IMG/VR virus record: IMGVR_UViG_3300008450_000174
Location: 1 to 35,998 of that record
From: a virus
DNA length: 35,998 bases
Strand: one strand, 5' to 3'
A program made the position numbers and the translations under genes. Numbering within the stretch: the stretch's first letter is position 1; every line of letters starts with the position of its first letter. A model generated the notes under the pieces. The model worked only from the letters and a program-made list of their open reading frames with translations, searched no databases and was not told the origin of the DNA. Of this stretch, positions 1 to 7,572 are shown piece after piece.

Positions 1-771
1 GGTTGTGGTCGTGCTGGCGGTGGCGGAGCGGGCGGATACCGTTCTTCTGTTGGCGGCGAGAACTCTGGTGGTGGCGCTTCCGCTGAACATCAAGCCGCAG
101 TAACCATCGGTTCCTACACCGTGACTATTGGTGGTGGCGGCACTGGCAATACAACAAGTGACGGCAACGGTGTTGCTGGCTCCAACAGCAGTGCTTTTGG
201 TATTACTTCATCGGGCGGCGGTGGCGGTGGTGGTTATCAAAAGAGCGGTCTGAACGGTGGTTCTGGTGGTGGCGCTGGTGGTGACGCAGCGACAAGCCCT
301 GGTACCGGAACATCTGGCCAGGGTTACGATGGTGGTCAAGAAACATCTGGCGCGGGCGGCGGTGGTGGTGGTGCTGGTGCTGTCGGCGCAAACGCTTCAT
401 CTAACACGGCTGGCAATGGTGGTGCTGGTGTAAGCAGTTTGATTACTGGTTCTGCTGTAACCCGTGCTGGCGGTGGCGGTGGTGGTGCGCTTTCCGCTGG
501 AGGAACACCTGGAACTGGTGGTGCTGGTGGTGGCGGCAACGGTTTAGCAAGTCAAGGTACGGGCGGTGCGGGAACCGTCAACACTGGTTCTGGTGGTGGC
601 GGTGTTGACGGACCTAGCGGTACGGGTGGCGCTGGCGGCAAGGGTGTTGTGATTGTTCGTTACCGCACCGACATCGCACGAGGCCGCACTATCACTGGTG
701 GCACGATCACCACCTCAGGTGATTGGACGATTCATACGTTCAATGACACAGGTAGTTTGGTGGTGGCATGA
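1..771 (+). CDS. Glycine-rich tail adhesin-like protein (5' end missing)
   Basis: The reading frame is open from the first base, so the N-terminus lies outside the window. The visible 256 residues are dominated by Gly runs broken by Ser, Thr, Ala and Asn. They include a GGAGGYRSSV-G-E-SGGG-SAE stretch near the start and a GGKGVVIVRY strand near the end, followed by a short cap ending in TIHTFNDTGSLVVA. The same order of motifs occurs twice in the next gene. Gly-rich domains of this type occur in phage tail-tip adhesins, for example the polyglycine-II receptor-binding tips of T-even gp38-like proteins, so a receptor-binding or tail-fibre role is inferred. The stop overlaps the next start (ATGA at 768-771). 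The Gly-rich character is certain; the role is inferred from family and context. Confidence 0.75.
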   Translation, partial: GCGRAGGGGAGGYRSSVGGENSGGGASAEHQAAVTIGSYTVTIGGGGTGNTTSDGNGVAGSNSSAFGITSSGGGGGGGYQKSGLNGGSGGGAGGDAATSPGTGTSGQGYDGGQETSGAGGGGGGAGAVGANASSNTAGNGGAGVSSLITGSAVTRAGGGGGGALSAGGTPGTGGAGGGGNGLASQGTGGAGTVNTGSGGGGVDGPSGTGGAGGKGVVIVRYRTDIARGRTITGGTITTSGDWTIHTFNDTGSLVVA

Positions 772-2519
772 CTCGCGCTCAACGTACCCGTGTTTCCCAG
801 TATGTGAACCGTATGGGCGGCGGCAAAGGCGTCGTGTTGAAAGCGTCTGGTGGTGATGTCACGTTCGTGTATGCGGGCGGCAAGTTGCAGGCTGTTCACA
901 CGTTCAACGACACAGGCACGTTCACACCTACCGAGGCGATGGATGTCGAGTACCTGGTTGTTGCGGGTGGTGGCGGTGGTGGTGGCGAACTGTCATCCGA
1001 CGCAGGCGCAGGCGGCGGCGGCGCTGGCGGATACCGCAGTTCTGTAGTTGGCGAATCGTCTGGTGGCGGCGCGTCCGCAGAATCCAAAGCCTCCCTTGTT
1101 GCGGGCACCGCATACACGATCACAGTCGGTGGTGGCGGTAACGGTGGCGCAGCGAATCCTCGCGGCAGCGGCACATCGGGCACCGATTCGTCTATCGCTG
1201 GAACAGGATTGACAACGATTACTGCTACTGGTGGCGGTGCTGGAACAACTCGTAGCGTGAACGGTTCCACTGGTGGTTCTGGTGGTGGCGCTGGTTTGAG
1301 TTCTACTGGTGGTTCTGGTACCGCAAATCAGGGTCGTGCTGGCGGTAACGGCAGCGCAAGTCATGGTGGCGGCGGTGGTGGTGCTTCAACTGTTGGTGCG
1401 GCGGCTGGTGCGAGCGCTGGCGGTAACGGCGGTACTGGTGTTTCGTCGTTTATTACTGGTTCGTCTGTGGAGCGTGCTGGTGGTGGCGGTGGCGGCAAGT
1501 CTGGTACTGCTTCGGGTGGTGGTGGTGCTGGTGGGAATAACACTGCTGGTACGGCGGGGACTGTAAATACTGGTGGCGGTGGTGGTGGCGGGCATGATAC
1601 GTCGTCTGGTGGTCGTGCTGGTGGTGCTGGTGGTAAGGGTGTGGTTATTGTCCGATACCCAGTAGTAGACGACACGAACGTTGTTCCGCCGTTGAGTGTG
1701 GAGTACTTGATTATCGCAGGCGGTGGTGGTGGTGGTGGTTCAGTCAGTACCCAATGGAACGGTGGCGGTGGTGGTGCGGGCGGATACCGCAACTCTGTCA
1801 GCGGTGAAACAACTGGTGGTGGCGGTTCAGCAGAATCACCACTGAACCTTGTCGCTGGTTCTTACACCGTCACTGTTGGCGGTGGTGGCAACGGCGGTGC
1901 GGCATCAAACGCTGGTTCTGATGGCACCGATTCATCTATTTCAACCATCACTTCAACTGGTGGCGGTGGTGGTGGTGTCAGCGCCGCTGGACGTACTGGC
2001 GGTTCTGGCGGCGGTGGCGCTGGCGGCCCTGCTTCACCAACTCTTGCTGGTGGAACAGCGGCATCCCCAACCCAGGGCTATGCGGGTGGGTCAGGCAACA
2101 ATGGTGGTTTCGGTTCAGGTGGCGGTGGCGGTGCTGGCGCTACTGGCGGAAACGGTTCGGGCAACACTTCTGGCAACGGAGGAAATGGTCTTTCCTCGTC
2201 GATCACTGGCAGCGCTGTCACTCGTGGCGGTGGCGGTGGTGGTGTAAGCGGCGCTACTGGTGGGACTGGTGGTGGTGGTGCTGGAGGCAACAACACCAAT
2301 GGTGGTGCTGGCACTGTCAACACTGGTGGCGGTGGCGGTGGTGCTCAGGGTGACGCGAATCGCAGCGGCGGAAACGGTGGCAAGGGCGTTGTCATTGTCC
2401 GTTACTTGACTGCTACTGCCCTCCGCAACTTCACCACCATTACAGGCGGCACCAAAACCACCTCAGGTGACTACACAATCCACACGTTCAATGACACAGG
2501 TTCTCTGGTAATCTCGTAG
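768..2519 (+). CDS. Glycine-rich tail adhesin-like protein with two tandem modules
   Basis: This 583-residue protein begins with a short non-Gly head (residues about 1-45). Two copies of one module follow. Each opens with a (V)EYL(V/I)(V/I)AGGGGGGG strand, passes through GGGGAGGYR-SV-GE and TVTVGGGGNGG, and closes with GGKGVVIVRY (ending near residues 300 and 545). The C-terminal cap (TTSGDYTIHTFNDTGSLVIS) matches the cap of the preceding protein. An HTFNDTGTF motif also precedes the first module. The likely job is host recognition at the tail tip. The start overlaps the previous stop by 4 bases, so the two are probably co-translated. Repeats this similar at DNA level can recombine, which could change module number. 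Long Pro/Arg-rich frames on the opposite strand are shadows of the GGN codons. Confidence 0.8.
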   Translation: MTRAQRTRVSQYVNRMGGGKGVVLKASGGDVTFVYAGGKLQAVHTFNDTGTFTPTEAMDVEYLVVAGGGGGGGELSSDAGAGGGGAGGYRSSVVGESSGGGASAESKASLVAGTAYTITVGGGGNGGAANPRGSGTSGTDSSIAGTGLTTITATGGGAGTTRSVNGSTGGSGGGAGLSSTGGSGTANQGRAGGNGSASHGGGGGGASTVGAAAGASAGGNGGTGVSSFITGSSVERAGGGGGGKSGTASGGGGAGGNNTAGTAGTVNTGGGGGGGHDTSSGGRAGGAGGKGVVIVRYPVVDDTNVVPPLSVEYLIIAGGGGGGGSVSTQWNGGGGGAGGYRNSVSGETTGGGGSAESPLNLVAGSYTVTVGGGGNGGAASNAGSDGTDSSISTITSTGGGGGGVSAAGRTGGSGGGGAGGPASPTLAGGTAASPTQGYAGGSGNNGGFGSGGGGGAGATGGNGSGNTSGNGGNGLSSSITGSAVTRGGGGGGVSGATGGTGGGGAGGNNTNGGAGTVNTGGGGGGAQGDANRSGGNGGKGVVIVRYLTATALRNFTTITGGTKTTSGDYTIHTFNDTGSLVIS

Positions 2520-2528
2520 GAGGTATTT

Positions 2529-2894
2529 ATGGCGTACATGGCACAACTCGACAACAACAATGTGGTGACCCGAGTTCTCTCGGTGTCCAACACCGACTGC
2601 CCTGATCCGGCACCCGCGAACGAAGCACAGGGCGCAGCGTTCCTTGAAGGCTTGGGCCTGGGCACGGGCTGGAAGCAGACGTCGTACAACGGTTCGTTCC
2701 GTAAGAACTATGCGGGCATCGGCTACACGTATGACGCTGCACGTGACGCGTTCATCGCACCACAGCCATTCGCATCATGGGTTCTTGACGAAGAGACTTG
2801 CCGTTGGGAAGCACCTGTCGCGTATCCGACAGACGGGGGACAGTACACGTGGGATGAAGAAACCCTGTCGTGGGTCGCCGTCTCCGCTGGATAA
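2529..2894 (+). CDS. Small phage structural or tail-associated protein (FRKNYAGIGYTYD family)
   Basis: The 121-residue protein has a strong Shine-Dalgarno (AGGAGG at 2518-2523) upstream of ATG 2529. It contains the pattern MAYMAQLDNNNVVTRVLSVSN, then WKQTSYNGSFRKNYAGIGYTYD and WVLDEETCRWEAPVAYP. This layout is well known from small proteins of unknown function encoded beside tail-fibre genes in many marine and freshwater phages. Its position directly after the Gly-rich adhesins fits a tail-fibre accessory or assembly role, but no biochemical function is established for the family. The C-terminus overlaps the PA14 gene by 25 bases. Confidence 0.8.
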   Translation: MAYMAQLDNNNVVTRVLSVSNTDCPDPAPANEAQGAAFLEGLGLGTGWKQTSYNGSFRKNYAGIGYTYDAARDAFIAPQPFASWVLDEETCRWEAPVAYPTDGGQYTWDEETLSWVAVSAG

Positions 2895-4255
2895 TCTTCC
2901 TCCCCGCAGCAACACTCGCCTGGTTCGCACCAGCAACCGTCAACGCTGACGTCACAAACGGACTGGAATACACAGTCTTTGATAACCGCACTGGTCAGTT
3001 CAACCAGTACAACACATCACCGCCGATCCCACCGACCACACCGATAATCGCTGCAGGACTATCGGAGAACATCGACTACATCTGGGGTGGCGGCCCAGTG
3101 CTCAACGACACCGTTTCTGAGGATGTCGTGGTGCAGTGGACTGGATGGCTGCTGCCACCAGATGACGAAACCTATTACATGTGTGCCGCATCGGACGACG
3201 GGTTCCGTCTGATCTTGGATGGGGTGACAGTCATTGACGACTGGTATGACCGTGGCGGTGGTTGCGGTCAAACAGCAGACGTTGACTTCAGTGACGGCGA
3301 ACCAAAAGAACTGGTCGCCTGGTACTACGAGAACGGTGGTGGCGCACACGCACAACTGCTGTACTTCACTGGTAGCGATTGGGCTATTGTTCCATCCGCA
3401 TGGCTTTGGACAACTCAACCAACCCCGACAACCTCAACGACATCTACCACCACTACCTCATCAACGACTACGGTTCCCGAGACCACTACGACAACAACGG
3501 TGCCAGAGACGACAACCACTCAGGAGTCAACAACTACAACGGTGGAAGAAAGGGCTACTACAACCCTGCCGCCAACTACGACTACCTCTACAACTCAGGC
3601 TCCACCGCCTCCCCCGCCACCACCGCCTCCGCCGCCAACAACGACCGAGCCTGCGACAACTGTTGTGGAGACCACGACAACTGTTGTTGAGACGACGGTT
3701 CCCGTCGAAACAACCACCACATCAGTGCGCCCAGTGCCGCGAACGACAACGACAACAGAACCCCTACCGTCAACCACAGTCGTAGAAACCAGTGCACTGC
3801 CACAGGTTACAGATGTTTCAGTTTTTACCCCTACATCCACAACGGTTGCCGTCAATGAGGTGATCGTGGACCTCGCTGGCGATCTCACCGATGAGCAGGT
3901 GGAAGAGGCAGTAGCCGAGATCTTGGAAAGCGAACCAACCCAGGAGCAGGCAGCCGCTCTTGCCACTAGCCCCCAAGTCCTCGCCACCGTCACCGAGGAA
4001 CAGGCTGAGGCGATTTTTGAGGCGTTGGATGTGACGGCACTGGACGAAACCCAGGTGGAGGAACTGATCGCCGCAGTCCAAGACGCCCCCGCAGAAATAC
4101 GTCAAGCGTTCGAAAGCAAAGTGGACATCTTCAAGACCGCCCTTGATACCTATGTACCAACAGGGTCCAACATTCCTGTCGGTGAACGCCGCGCCCTTAT
4201 CGCTATTGGGGCGGCGATCACAGCAGCGGGGGCTACGACTAGGATTCGACGGTAA
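2870..4255 (+). CDS. Secreted PA14-like domain protein with Thr-rich stalk and C-terminal membrane segment
   Basis: The start is GTG at 2870 and lies inside the previous gene. No other start in this frame keeps the signal peptide. Residues 1-26 form a typical signal (two Arg, hydrophobic core, cleavage after VNA). Residues about 28-175 resemble a PA14 domain: GLEYTVFDN at the start, WTGWLLPPDDETYYMCAASDDGFRL in the core and LVAWYYENGGGAHAQLLY near the end. PA14 domains bind carbohydrate in many adhesins and glycosidases. Residues about 180-330 are a Thr/Pro stalk (repeated PETTTT, then a run of Pro). A helical acidic region (about 340-430) follows, and a hydrophobic segment ends in TTRIRR. 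The layout suggests a protein that is exported and anchored in the host envelope. Its placement at the head of the lysis genes is unusual. Possible roles are an adhesin, a superinfection-exclusion factor or a lysis accessory. Confidence 0.7.
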   Translation: MGRRLRWIIFLPAATLAWFAPATVNADVTNGLEYTVFDNRTGQFNQYNTSPPIPPTTPIIAAGLSENIDYIWGGGPVLNDTVSEDVVVQWTGWLLPPDDETYYMCAASDDGFRLILDGVTVIDDWYDRGGGCGQTADVDFSDGEPKELVAWYYENGGGAHAQLLYFTGSDWAIVPSAWLWTTQPTPTTSTTSTTTTSSTTTVPETTTTTTVPETTTTQESTTTTVEERATTTLPPTTTTSTTQAPPPPPPPPPPPPTTTEPATTVVETTTTVVETTVPVETTTTSVRPVPRTTTTTEPLPSTTVVETSALPQVTDVSVFTPTSTTVAVNEVIVDLAGDLTDEQVEEAVAEILESEPTQEQAAALATSPQVLATVTEEQAEAIFEALDVTALDETQVEELIAAVQDAPAEIRQAFESKVDIFKTALDTYVPTGSNIPVGERRALIAIGAAITAAGATTRIRR

Positions 4256-4425
4256 TGAAACGCCTCCTCGGATACATCACAGAGAACTCGTGGACTCTTG
4301 CAGGCACGGGCCTGGTGCTCATCACCCTGTCTGGCCCCACATTGCGTCAAGCGCTGTGGATTACGGGTGTTGCGCTAGTCTTGCACTCACTACTCACTTT
4401 CACCACAGGGGGAGACAAGGAATGA
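4255..4425 (+). CDS. Small two-helix membrane protein, holin candidate 1
   Basis: This 56-residue frame starts at ATG 4255 inside the stop of the PA14 gene (TAATG) and ends at TGA 4423-4425, overlapping the next start. It encodes MKRLLGYITENSW followed by two hydrophobic stretches (about residues 14-26 and 32-48) separated by a short turn (SGPTLRQ), and ends in GGDKE. Small size, two predicted membrane segments and placement directly before another holin-like gene and the endolysin support a holin or antiholin role. No sequence family was recognised. Confidence 0.6.
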   Translation: MKRLLGYITENSWTLAGTGLVLITLSGPTLRQALWITGVALVLHSLLTFTTGGDKE

Positions 4426-4673
4426 CACGAGTTATGGAAGTTATGAACAAGACGGTGGCGCTTACCCTGGACATTGGGCAGCGTTTGTTCTCCCTGTTTG
4501 TTGCCTCCGCCCTGCCCGCAATCACTGGTGGTGCGGTGATCGGTGTGTCGGTCGCCAAGTCTGCCCTGATCGCAGGTTTCATGGCTGTCGCTGGGGTATT
4601 GCAGAAGTTGGCTGCTGCTTCAACTGATGGTGAGTTGACGAAGGAAGAAATCGCAGAAGCGTTCAAGAAGTAG
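4422..4673 (+). CDS. Holin-like small membrane protein, candidate 2
   Basis: ATG 4422 is preceded by GGGGGAGACAAGG, a good ribosome binding site, and overlaps the previous stop (ATGA). A longer upstream extension of this frame is not needed. The 83-residue product has two hydrophobic segments (about residues 20-40 and 44-63: LFVASALPAITGGAVIGVSVAK and SALIAGFMAVAGVLQKLAA) and an acidic tail (DGELTKEEIAEAFKK). This layout matches small actinophage holins. It lies 2 bases upstream of the endolysin gene. It should form the inner-membrane lesion that releases the endolysin; this is inferred from topology and context. Confidence 0.7.
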   Translation: MTRVMEVMNKTVALTLDIGQRLFSLFVASALPAITGGAVIGVSVAKSALIAGFMAVAGVLQKLAAASTDGELTKEEIAEAFKK

Positions 4674-4675
4674 TT

Positions 4676-5233
4676 ATGGCTGACAAGTATCCCGTAGTCA
4701 AAGTCAAGTTGTGCTCGCATCTGAAGGATGTGAAGCCAGGGGAACTTGACTTCTCTTTGTTGCGTGGCATCGAAGGTAAAGGCAAACTGCATCATTGTGC
4801 AGCGGACGCTTACGAGGCGATGGATGCTGCCGCGAACAAGGATGGGATCGACTTGTCCCCCACGTCGCAGGCTGACACGTACCGTTCGTTGGAGACGCAG
4901 GAGTACGGGTTCTATGCGCGGTACACGGATAAGCCGAAGCCCAAGTTGATGAAGCAAACGCCGCGCATCTACAAGGGTAAGGCGTGGTATCTGAAGAAGG
5001 GTCTGGCTCCGATGGCTGTCCCTGGTACGTCGAACCACAACCTCGGTATCGCTATCGACATTGCGAACGCGAGCGGGAAACGCTTAGAGTGGTTGCTTGC
5101 CAACGCTGCGCGTTTTGGTTTTTCGTGGGAGGTTCAGAGCGAGCCGTGGCATTTGCGTTACGTCGCAGGTGATGAAACGCCGAAGGCCGTGAAGGATTGG
5201 TTGGAAGAAAAGTCCAATCAGTCTGATGACTAA
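4676..5233 (+). CDS. Endolysin, VanY/M15-type D-Ala-D-Ala carboxypeptidase-like peptidase
   Basis: The 185-residue protein carries the M15 zinc-peptidase signature: SNHNLGIAIDI with zinc ligands His121 and Asp128, then SEPWHL with catalytic Glu156 and third ligand His159. The conserved Ser and Arg region (SPTSQADTYRS, about residues 61-71) is where M15 proteins bind substrate. Members cleave peptide stems or cross-bridges of peptidoglycan. Phage members act as endolysins. There is no signal peptide, so it would need a holin, and two candidates sit directly upstream. No separate cell-wall-binding domain is seen; the residues before about 60 may serve instead. The stop overlaps the next start (TAATG). 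Confidence 0.9.
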   Translation: MADKYPVVKVKLCSHLKDVKPGELDFSLLRGIEGKGKLHHCAADAYEAMDAAANKDGIDLSPTSQADTYRSLETQEYGFYARYTDKPKPKLMKQTPRIYKGKAWYLKKGLAPMAVPGTSNHNLGIAIDIANASGKRLEWLLANAARFGFSWEVQSEPWHLRYVAGDETPKAVKDWLEEKSNQSDD

Positions 5234-5520
5234 TGGATGCTAACTGGGCGATCATTGTCGCTGCCGTTGTGACAGCGGTCGGCGGCATCATCGTCGCTGT
5301 TATCCAGCACGCACGCCGTCAGGATTCAGCGGAGCACGGCTTGGTGATGGACATGATTCGACTTATCCACATCTCGCAGAAGCGCACCGAAAACAAACTT
5401 GACAAGGTTGACGAACGACTGTCGCAGCATCTACAGTTCCATGCTTCGGAAGGGATGCTTGACAATCATGGCGCAGTTCACCAAGATGGAGTTGACACAG
5501 ATCGCAGGGTTTCTTCGTAA
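5233..5520 (+). CDS. Single-span membrane protein with cytoplasmic coiled coil, possible DUF2746/holin-like accessory
   Basis: The 95-residue protein starts at ATG 5233 within the stop of the endolysin gene. Residues about 5-24 (WAIIVAAVVTAVGGIIVAVI) form one membrane segment. After a basic stop-transfer stretch (QHARRQ) there is a helical region with KLDKVDERLSQHLQFH. That last pattern is like the conserved end of DUF2746 proteins, which are found beside lysins in mycobacteriophages. It is the third small membrane protein in the lysis group. A role in timing or inhibiting lysis is plausible, but not shown by sequence alone. Confidence 0.65.
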   Translation: MDANWAIIVAAVVTAVGGIIVAVIQHARRQDSAEHGLVMDMIRLIHISQKRTENKLDKVDERLSQHLQFHASEGMLDNHGAVHQDGVDTDRRVSS

Positions 5521-5635
5521 GGTCTATCCAGGCCAAGCGGAACAAGATTCCCTTTGGGGTCTGATCGAAAAAACCGAACAACTACTGAGGGGAAACAATG
5601 GAAGCGACAACCGCAGGCGCGGAGATCGTCAATGA
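5468..5635 (+). CDS. Small hypothetical protein
   Basis: ATG 5468 lies within the end of the preceding gene, and this frame ends at TGA 5633-5635, 38 bases inside the next gene. The 55-residue product (MAQFTKMELTQIAGFLRKVYPG, then DSLWGLIEKTEQLLRG) looks helical and hydrophilic with a basic tail (NRRRGDRQ). No family was recognised. Long overlaps with both neighbours lower confidence, but the frame fills the gap between two real genes and lacks the low-complexity look of shadow frames. Confidence 0.5.
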   Translation: MAQFTKMELTQIAGFLRKVYPGQAEQDSLWGLIEKTEQLLRGNNGSDNRRRGDRQ

Positions 5636-5954
5636 GGCGTACAACCTCATAACGGGGGACCGCCAAAACAGTTACAGCCATCCTGCTGAGGATTATCAGC
5701 GGACAGTGAACATCTTCAACGCAATGACAGGCAACGACCTGACAAGCGAAGAGGGTGTCATGTTCATGGTGGCGATGAAACTGTCCCGTCTCATGCACGA
5801 GATGGACAACGGCATGGATCTGCCCGACAACACGAGGGATGCCATCGGCTACCTCGGTTGTCTGAACATGATCCGCCGTCACTACATGGGTCAGGAGAGT
5901 GAGATGGCTCACATCGCACGCCAGATGCGGAAGGCGGTGCGCGAATGGGCTTGA
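5598..5954 (+). CDS. DUF6378-like phage protein
   Basis: ATG 5598 follows GAGGGGAAACA. The 118-residue protein has the pattern EAYNLITGDRQNSYSHPAEDYQRTVNIFNAMTG, then VMFMVAMKLSRLMHEMDNGMDLPDNTRDAIGYLGCL. This matches the DUF6378 family of phage proteins, in which GDRQ, a Tyr-x-His-Pro motif and a K-x-(S/A)-R-L helix are conserved. Its all-helical pattern with conserved acidic residues recalls MazG-like nucleotide pyrophosphohydrolases, but that link is inference. It begins the DNA metabolism region. Confidence 0.8.
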   Translation: MEATTAGAEIVNEAYNLITGDRQNSYSHPAEDYQRTVNIFNAMTGNDLTSEEGVMFMVAMKLSRLMHEMDNGMDLPDNTRDAIGYLGCLNMIRRHYMGQESEMAHIARQMRKAVREWA

Positions 5955-6175
5955 TGGATGAGATCAGCAAACAGGACAGGTCGATCCGTTACTCCTCCAA
6001 ACTGGCGGAGTTGAAGGACAAACTGTCACCTGAGGATTTCGCAGACTTTATGGTTGCGATCAACAATCCTCGTATCAACCAGACCGCTATCCGCCGCGTC
6101 CTTCAGGCACGGGGGATCATGGTCGGCTCGGGCACGTTGTCTCGTTTGAGGAGTGAACTCAATGAAGTTCGATGA
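5945..6175 (+). CDS. Small basic helical protein, possible DNA-binding
   Basis: Two starts are possible: ATG 5945, with AAGGCGG upstream, and ATG 5954, which would overlap the previous stop as TGATG. The product (76 or 73 residues) has DKLSPEDFADFMVAINNPRINQTAIRRVLQARGIMVGSGTLSRLRSEL. The helix-turn-helix-like spacing (NQTAIRRVLQARGI, then GTLSRLRSE) resembles small phage proteins that decide whether a DNA or substrate site is bound. No named family was recognised. It overlaps the phosphoesterase gene by 14 bases. Confidence 0.65.
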   Translation: MGLMDEISKQDRSIRYSSKLAELKDKLSPEDFADFMVAINNPRINQTAIRRVLQARGIMVGSGTLSRLRSELNEVR

Positions 6176-7226
6176 GGAACTCCAACAGGAACAGGAGTTG
6201 ATGGCACGCGCCGATCTGGTGAAGATGCGCCGTGAACGTGACTCTGCCACCAATGAACTGACCAAGATCAGGGAGCAGTTGGAGGCAGCGAACCGTGCAC
6301 TCTCGGTCGTGTCTTCGATGGAGGCAGCGGAGATCGCCCCACCGAAGTGGCTGTCACCTGCGGCACCGAAGACCAGTGCTGCCACGGTGATGGTGATGCT
6401 TTCGGACACCCACTTCGATGAGGTGGTGTTGCCTGAGGAGGTGGAGGGGTTGAACGCATACAACCGTGAGATCGCCAAGTTGCGGTTGGAACGGTGGGCA
6501 TCGAACGTCATCAAGATCACCCGCCACTATCTGTCAGGTGTGAAGTACGACGGCTGTGTTCTCATGTTGGGTGGTGACCTGTTCTCAGGTGACATCCATG
6601 AGGAGTTGGCGCAGACGAACGAGGACACGATGATCGGGTCGGTGTTGTTCTGGTCGGAGCAGATCGCTGCTGCGGTGGACATGCTCGCCAACGAGTTCGG
6701 CAAGGTGCATGTCGTGTCGGTGGTTGGTAATCATGGGCGCATGTCACGCAAGCCGCGTGCCAAGTTGCGTGTGAAAACCAACTTCGACTGGCTGCTATCG
6801 AAGATGGTTGAGCGTCACTTCGCTAAGGACAAGCGCGTCACGTTCGACATCCCCGAAGGCACCGACGTTCTCGTCAACGTGTACGGGTTCGGTCATCTGC
6901 TGACGCACGGCGATCAGGTGAACGGTGGCGGCGGTATCGGTGGCATCTATCCTCCGATCATGCGTCTCCGTGCACGCAAAGCCCAGCGGTATCTGACCAC
7001 GAACCAGAACTTCAGCACCTTGTGGATGGGGCACTGGCACCAGTACCTACCCACCCCCTACCTGGTGGTCAACGGGTCAACGAAGGGCTACGACGAGTAC
7101 GCATTTATCAACAACTTCCAGTTCGAGCCACCGCAGCAGGCGTTGGCTATCGTGGCACCCAAGCACGGGATCACCTTTCATGCCCCCGTGTTTTGTGCTA
7201 ACGACAGGAAGAAAGAAGGCTGGTAA
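6162..7226 (+). CDS. Calcineurin-like metallophosphoesterase
   Basis: ATG 6162 is chosen because GAGGAG lies 7-12 bases upstream; a GTG nine bases earlier sits inside that ribosome binding site. The 354-residue protein has a coiled-coil N-terminus (residues about 5-50, rich in Glu/Arg). The phosphoesterase motifs follow in order: SDTHFD (Asp82, His84), GGDLFSGDIH (Asp139), GNHGR (Asn190, His191), THGDQ (His249) and GHWHQY (His291, His293). All metal-binding positions of the family are present. Phage relatives are often placed with recombination genes and compared with SbcD/Mre11 nucleases. Its substrate cannot be told from sequence. The stop overlaps the next start (TAATG). Confidence 0.88.
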   Translation: MKFDEELQQEQELMARADLVKMRRERDSATNELTKIREQLEAANRALSVVSSMEAAEIAPPKWLSPAAPKTSAATVMVMLSDTHFDEVVLPEEVEGLNAYNREIAKLRLERWASNVIKITRHYLSGVKYDGCVLMLGGDLFSGDIHEELAQTNEDTMIGSVLFWSEQIAAAVDMLANEFGKVHVVSVVGNHGRMSRKPRAKLRVKTNFDWLLSKMVERHFAKDKRVTFDIPEGTDVLVNVYGFGHLLTHGDQVNGGGGIGGIYPPIMRLRARKAQRYLTTNQNFSTLWMGHWHQYLPTPYLVVNGSTKGYDEYAFINNFQFEPPQQALAIVAPKHGITFHAPVFCANDRKKEGW

Positions 7227-7510
7227 TGGGTTGCCCGTGGTCGCTCGTAGCAGTGCATTGGACTGACGCGTTCGATTCAACGAATGGTTGGGTTGACGTA
7301 GATCACTACGAACCGAAGCCTGCACATGTCGTGTCTGTGGGTTGGTTATGGCCCGACAAACTGGACGGCTACGTGTCGATCACGGGTTCATACATGCCAG
7401 ATGAAATACCCGAAATGGAAACTGTTGGCATGGTGACACACATCCCCAAAGGGATGGTCAACAAGATCGTGATGTTAGGTGAACCTAACTGGGAGCAACT
7501 GATTAGTTGA
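7226..7510 (+). CDS. Hypothetical phage protein
   Basis: The 94-residue protein (MGCPWSLVAVHWTDAFDSTNGW, then VVSVGWLWPDKLDGYVSITGSYM and VTHIPKGMVNKIVMLGEPNW) is Trp-rich and appears to be a small beta protein. Its pattern of a hydroxyl- and Trp-rich sheet ending in IPKGMV is seen in small actinophage proteins of unknown function. It overlaps the phosphoesterase stop by one base. Its last codons carry a 6-4-6 dyad (7474-7489) and the -35 box of the following promoter. Confidence 0.7.
   Translation: MGCPWSLVAVHWTDAFDSTNGWVDVDHYEPKPAHVVSVGWLWPDKLDGYVSITGSYMPDEIPEMETVGMVTHIPKGMVNKIVMLGEPNWEQLIS
7474..7489. promoter_or_regulatory. Dyad GTTAGG-TGAA-CCTAAC, putative operator copy 1
   Basis: This is a perfect 6-base inverted repeat with a 4-base spacer. 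It lies 17 bases upstream of the -35 box at 7507. Near-identical dyads occur at 15054, 17676, 33211 and 34359. Its position upstream of a promoter suits an activator or repressor site. The binding protein is unknown. Confidence 0.5.
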
Positions 7511-7535
7511 CATTGTGACACCGTTCCGTTATGGT
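7507..7535 (+). promoter_or_regulatory. Sigma70-type promoter for the recombination genes
   Basis: A consensus -35 box TTGACA (7507-7512) is followed after 17 bases by TATGGT (7530-7535). Transcription would start near 7542, about 30 bases before the exonuclease start. The leader then carries GAGAAAAGGAGCAAC just before ATG 7573, the same ribosome-binding sequence that precedes several genes of the minus-strand block. Confidence 0.7.
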
Positions 7536-7572
7536 GGATAACAGAACGAATACAACTGAGAAAAGGAGCAAC

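Noticed and set aside
203-2323. Long Pro- and Arg-rich open frames on the minus strand opposite the Gly-rich genes
   Set aside because: They arise because GGN codons on the plus strand read as Pro- or Thr/Ala-type codons on the other strand; no ribosome sites and no complexity.
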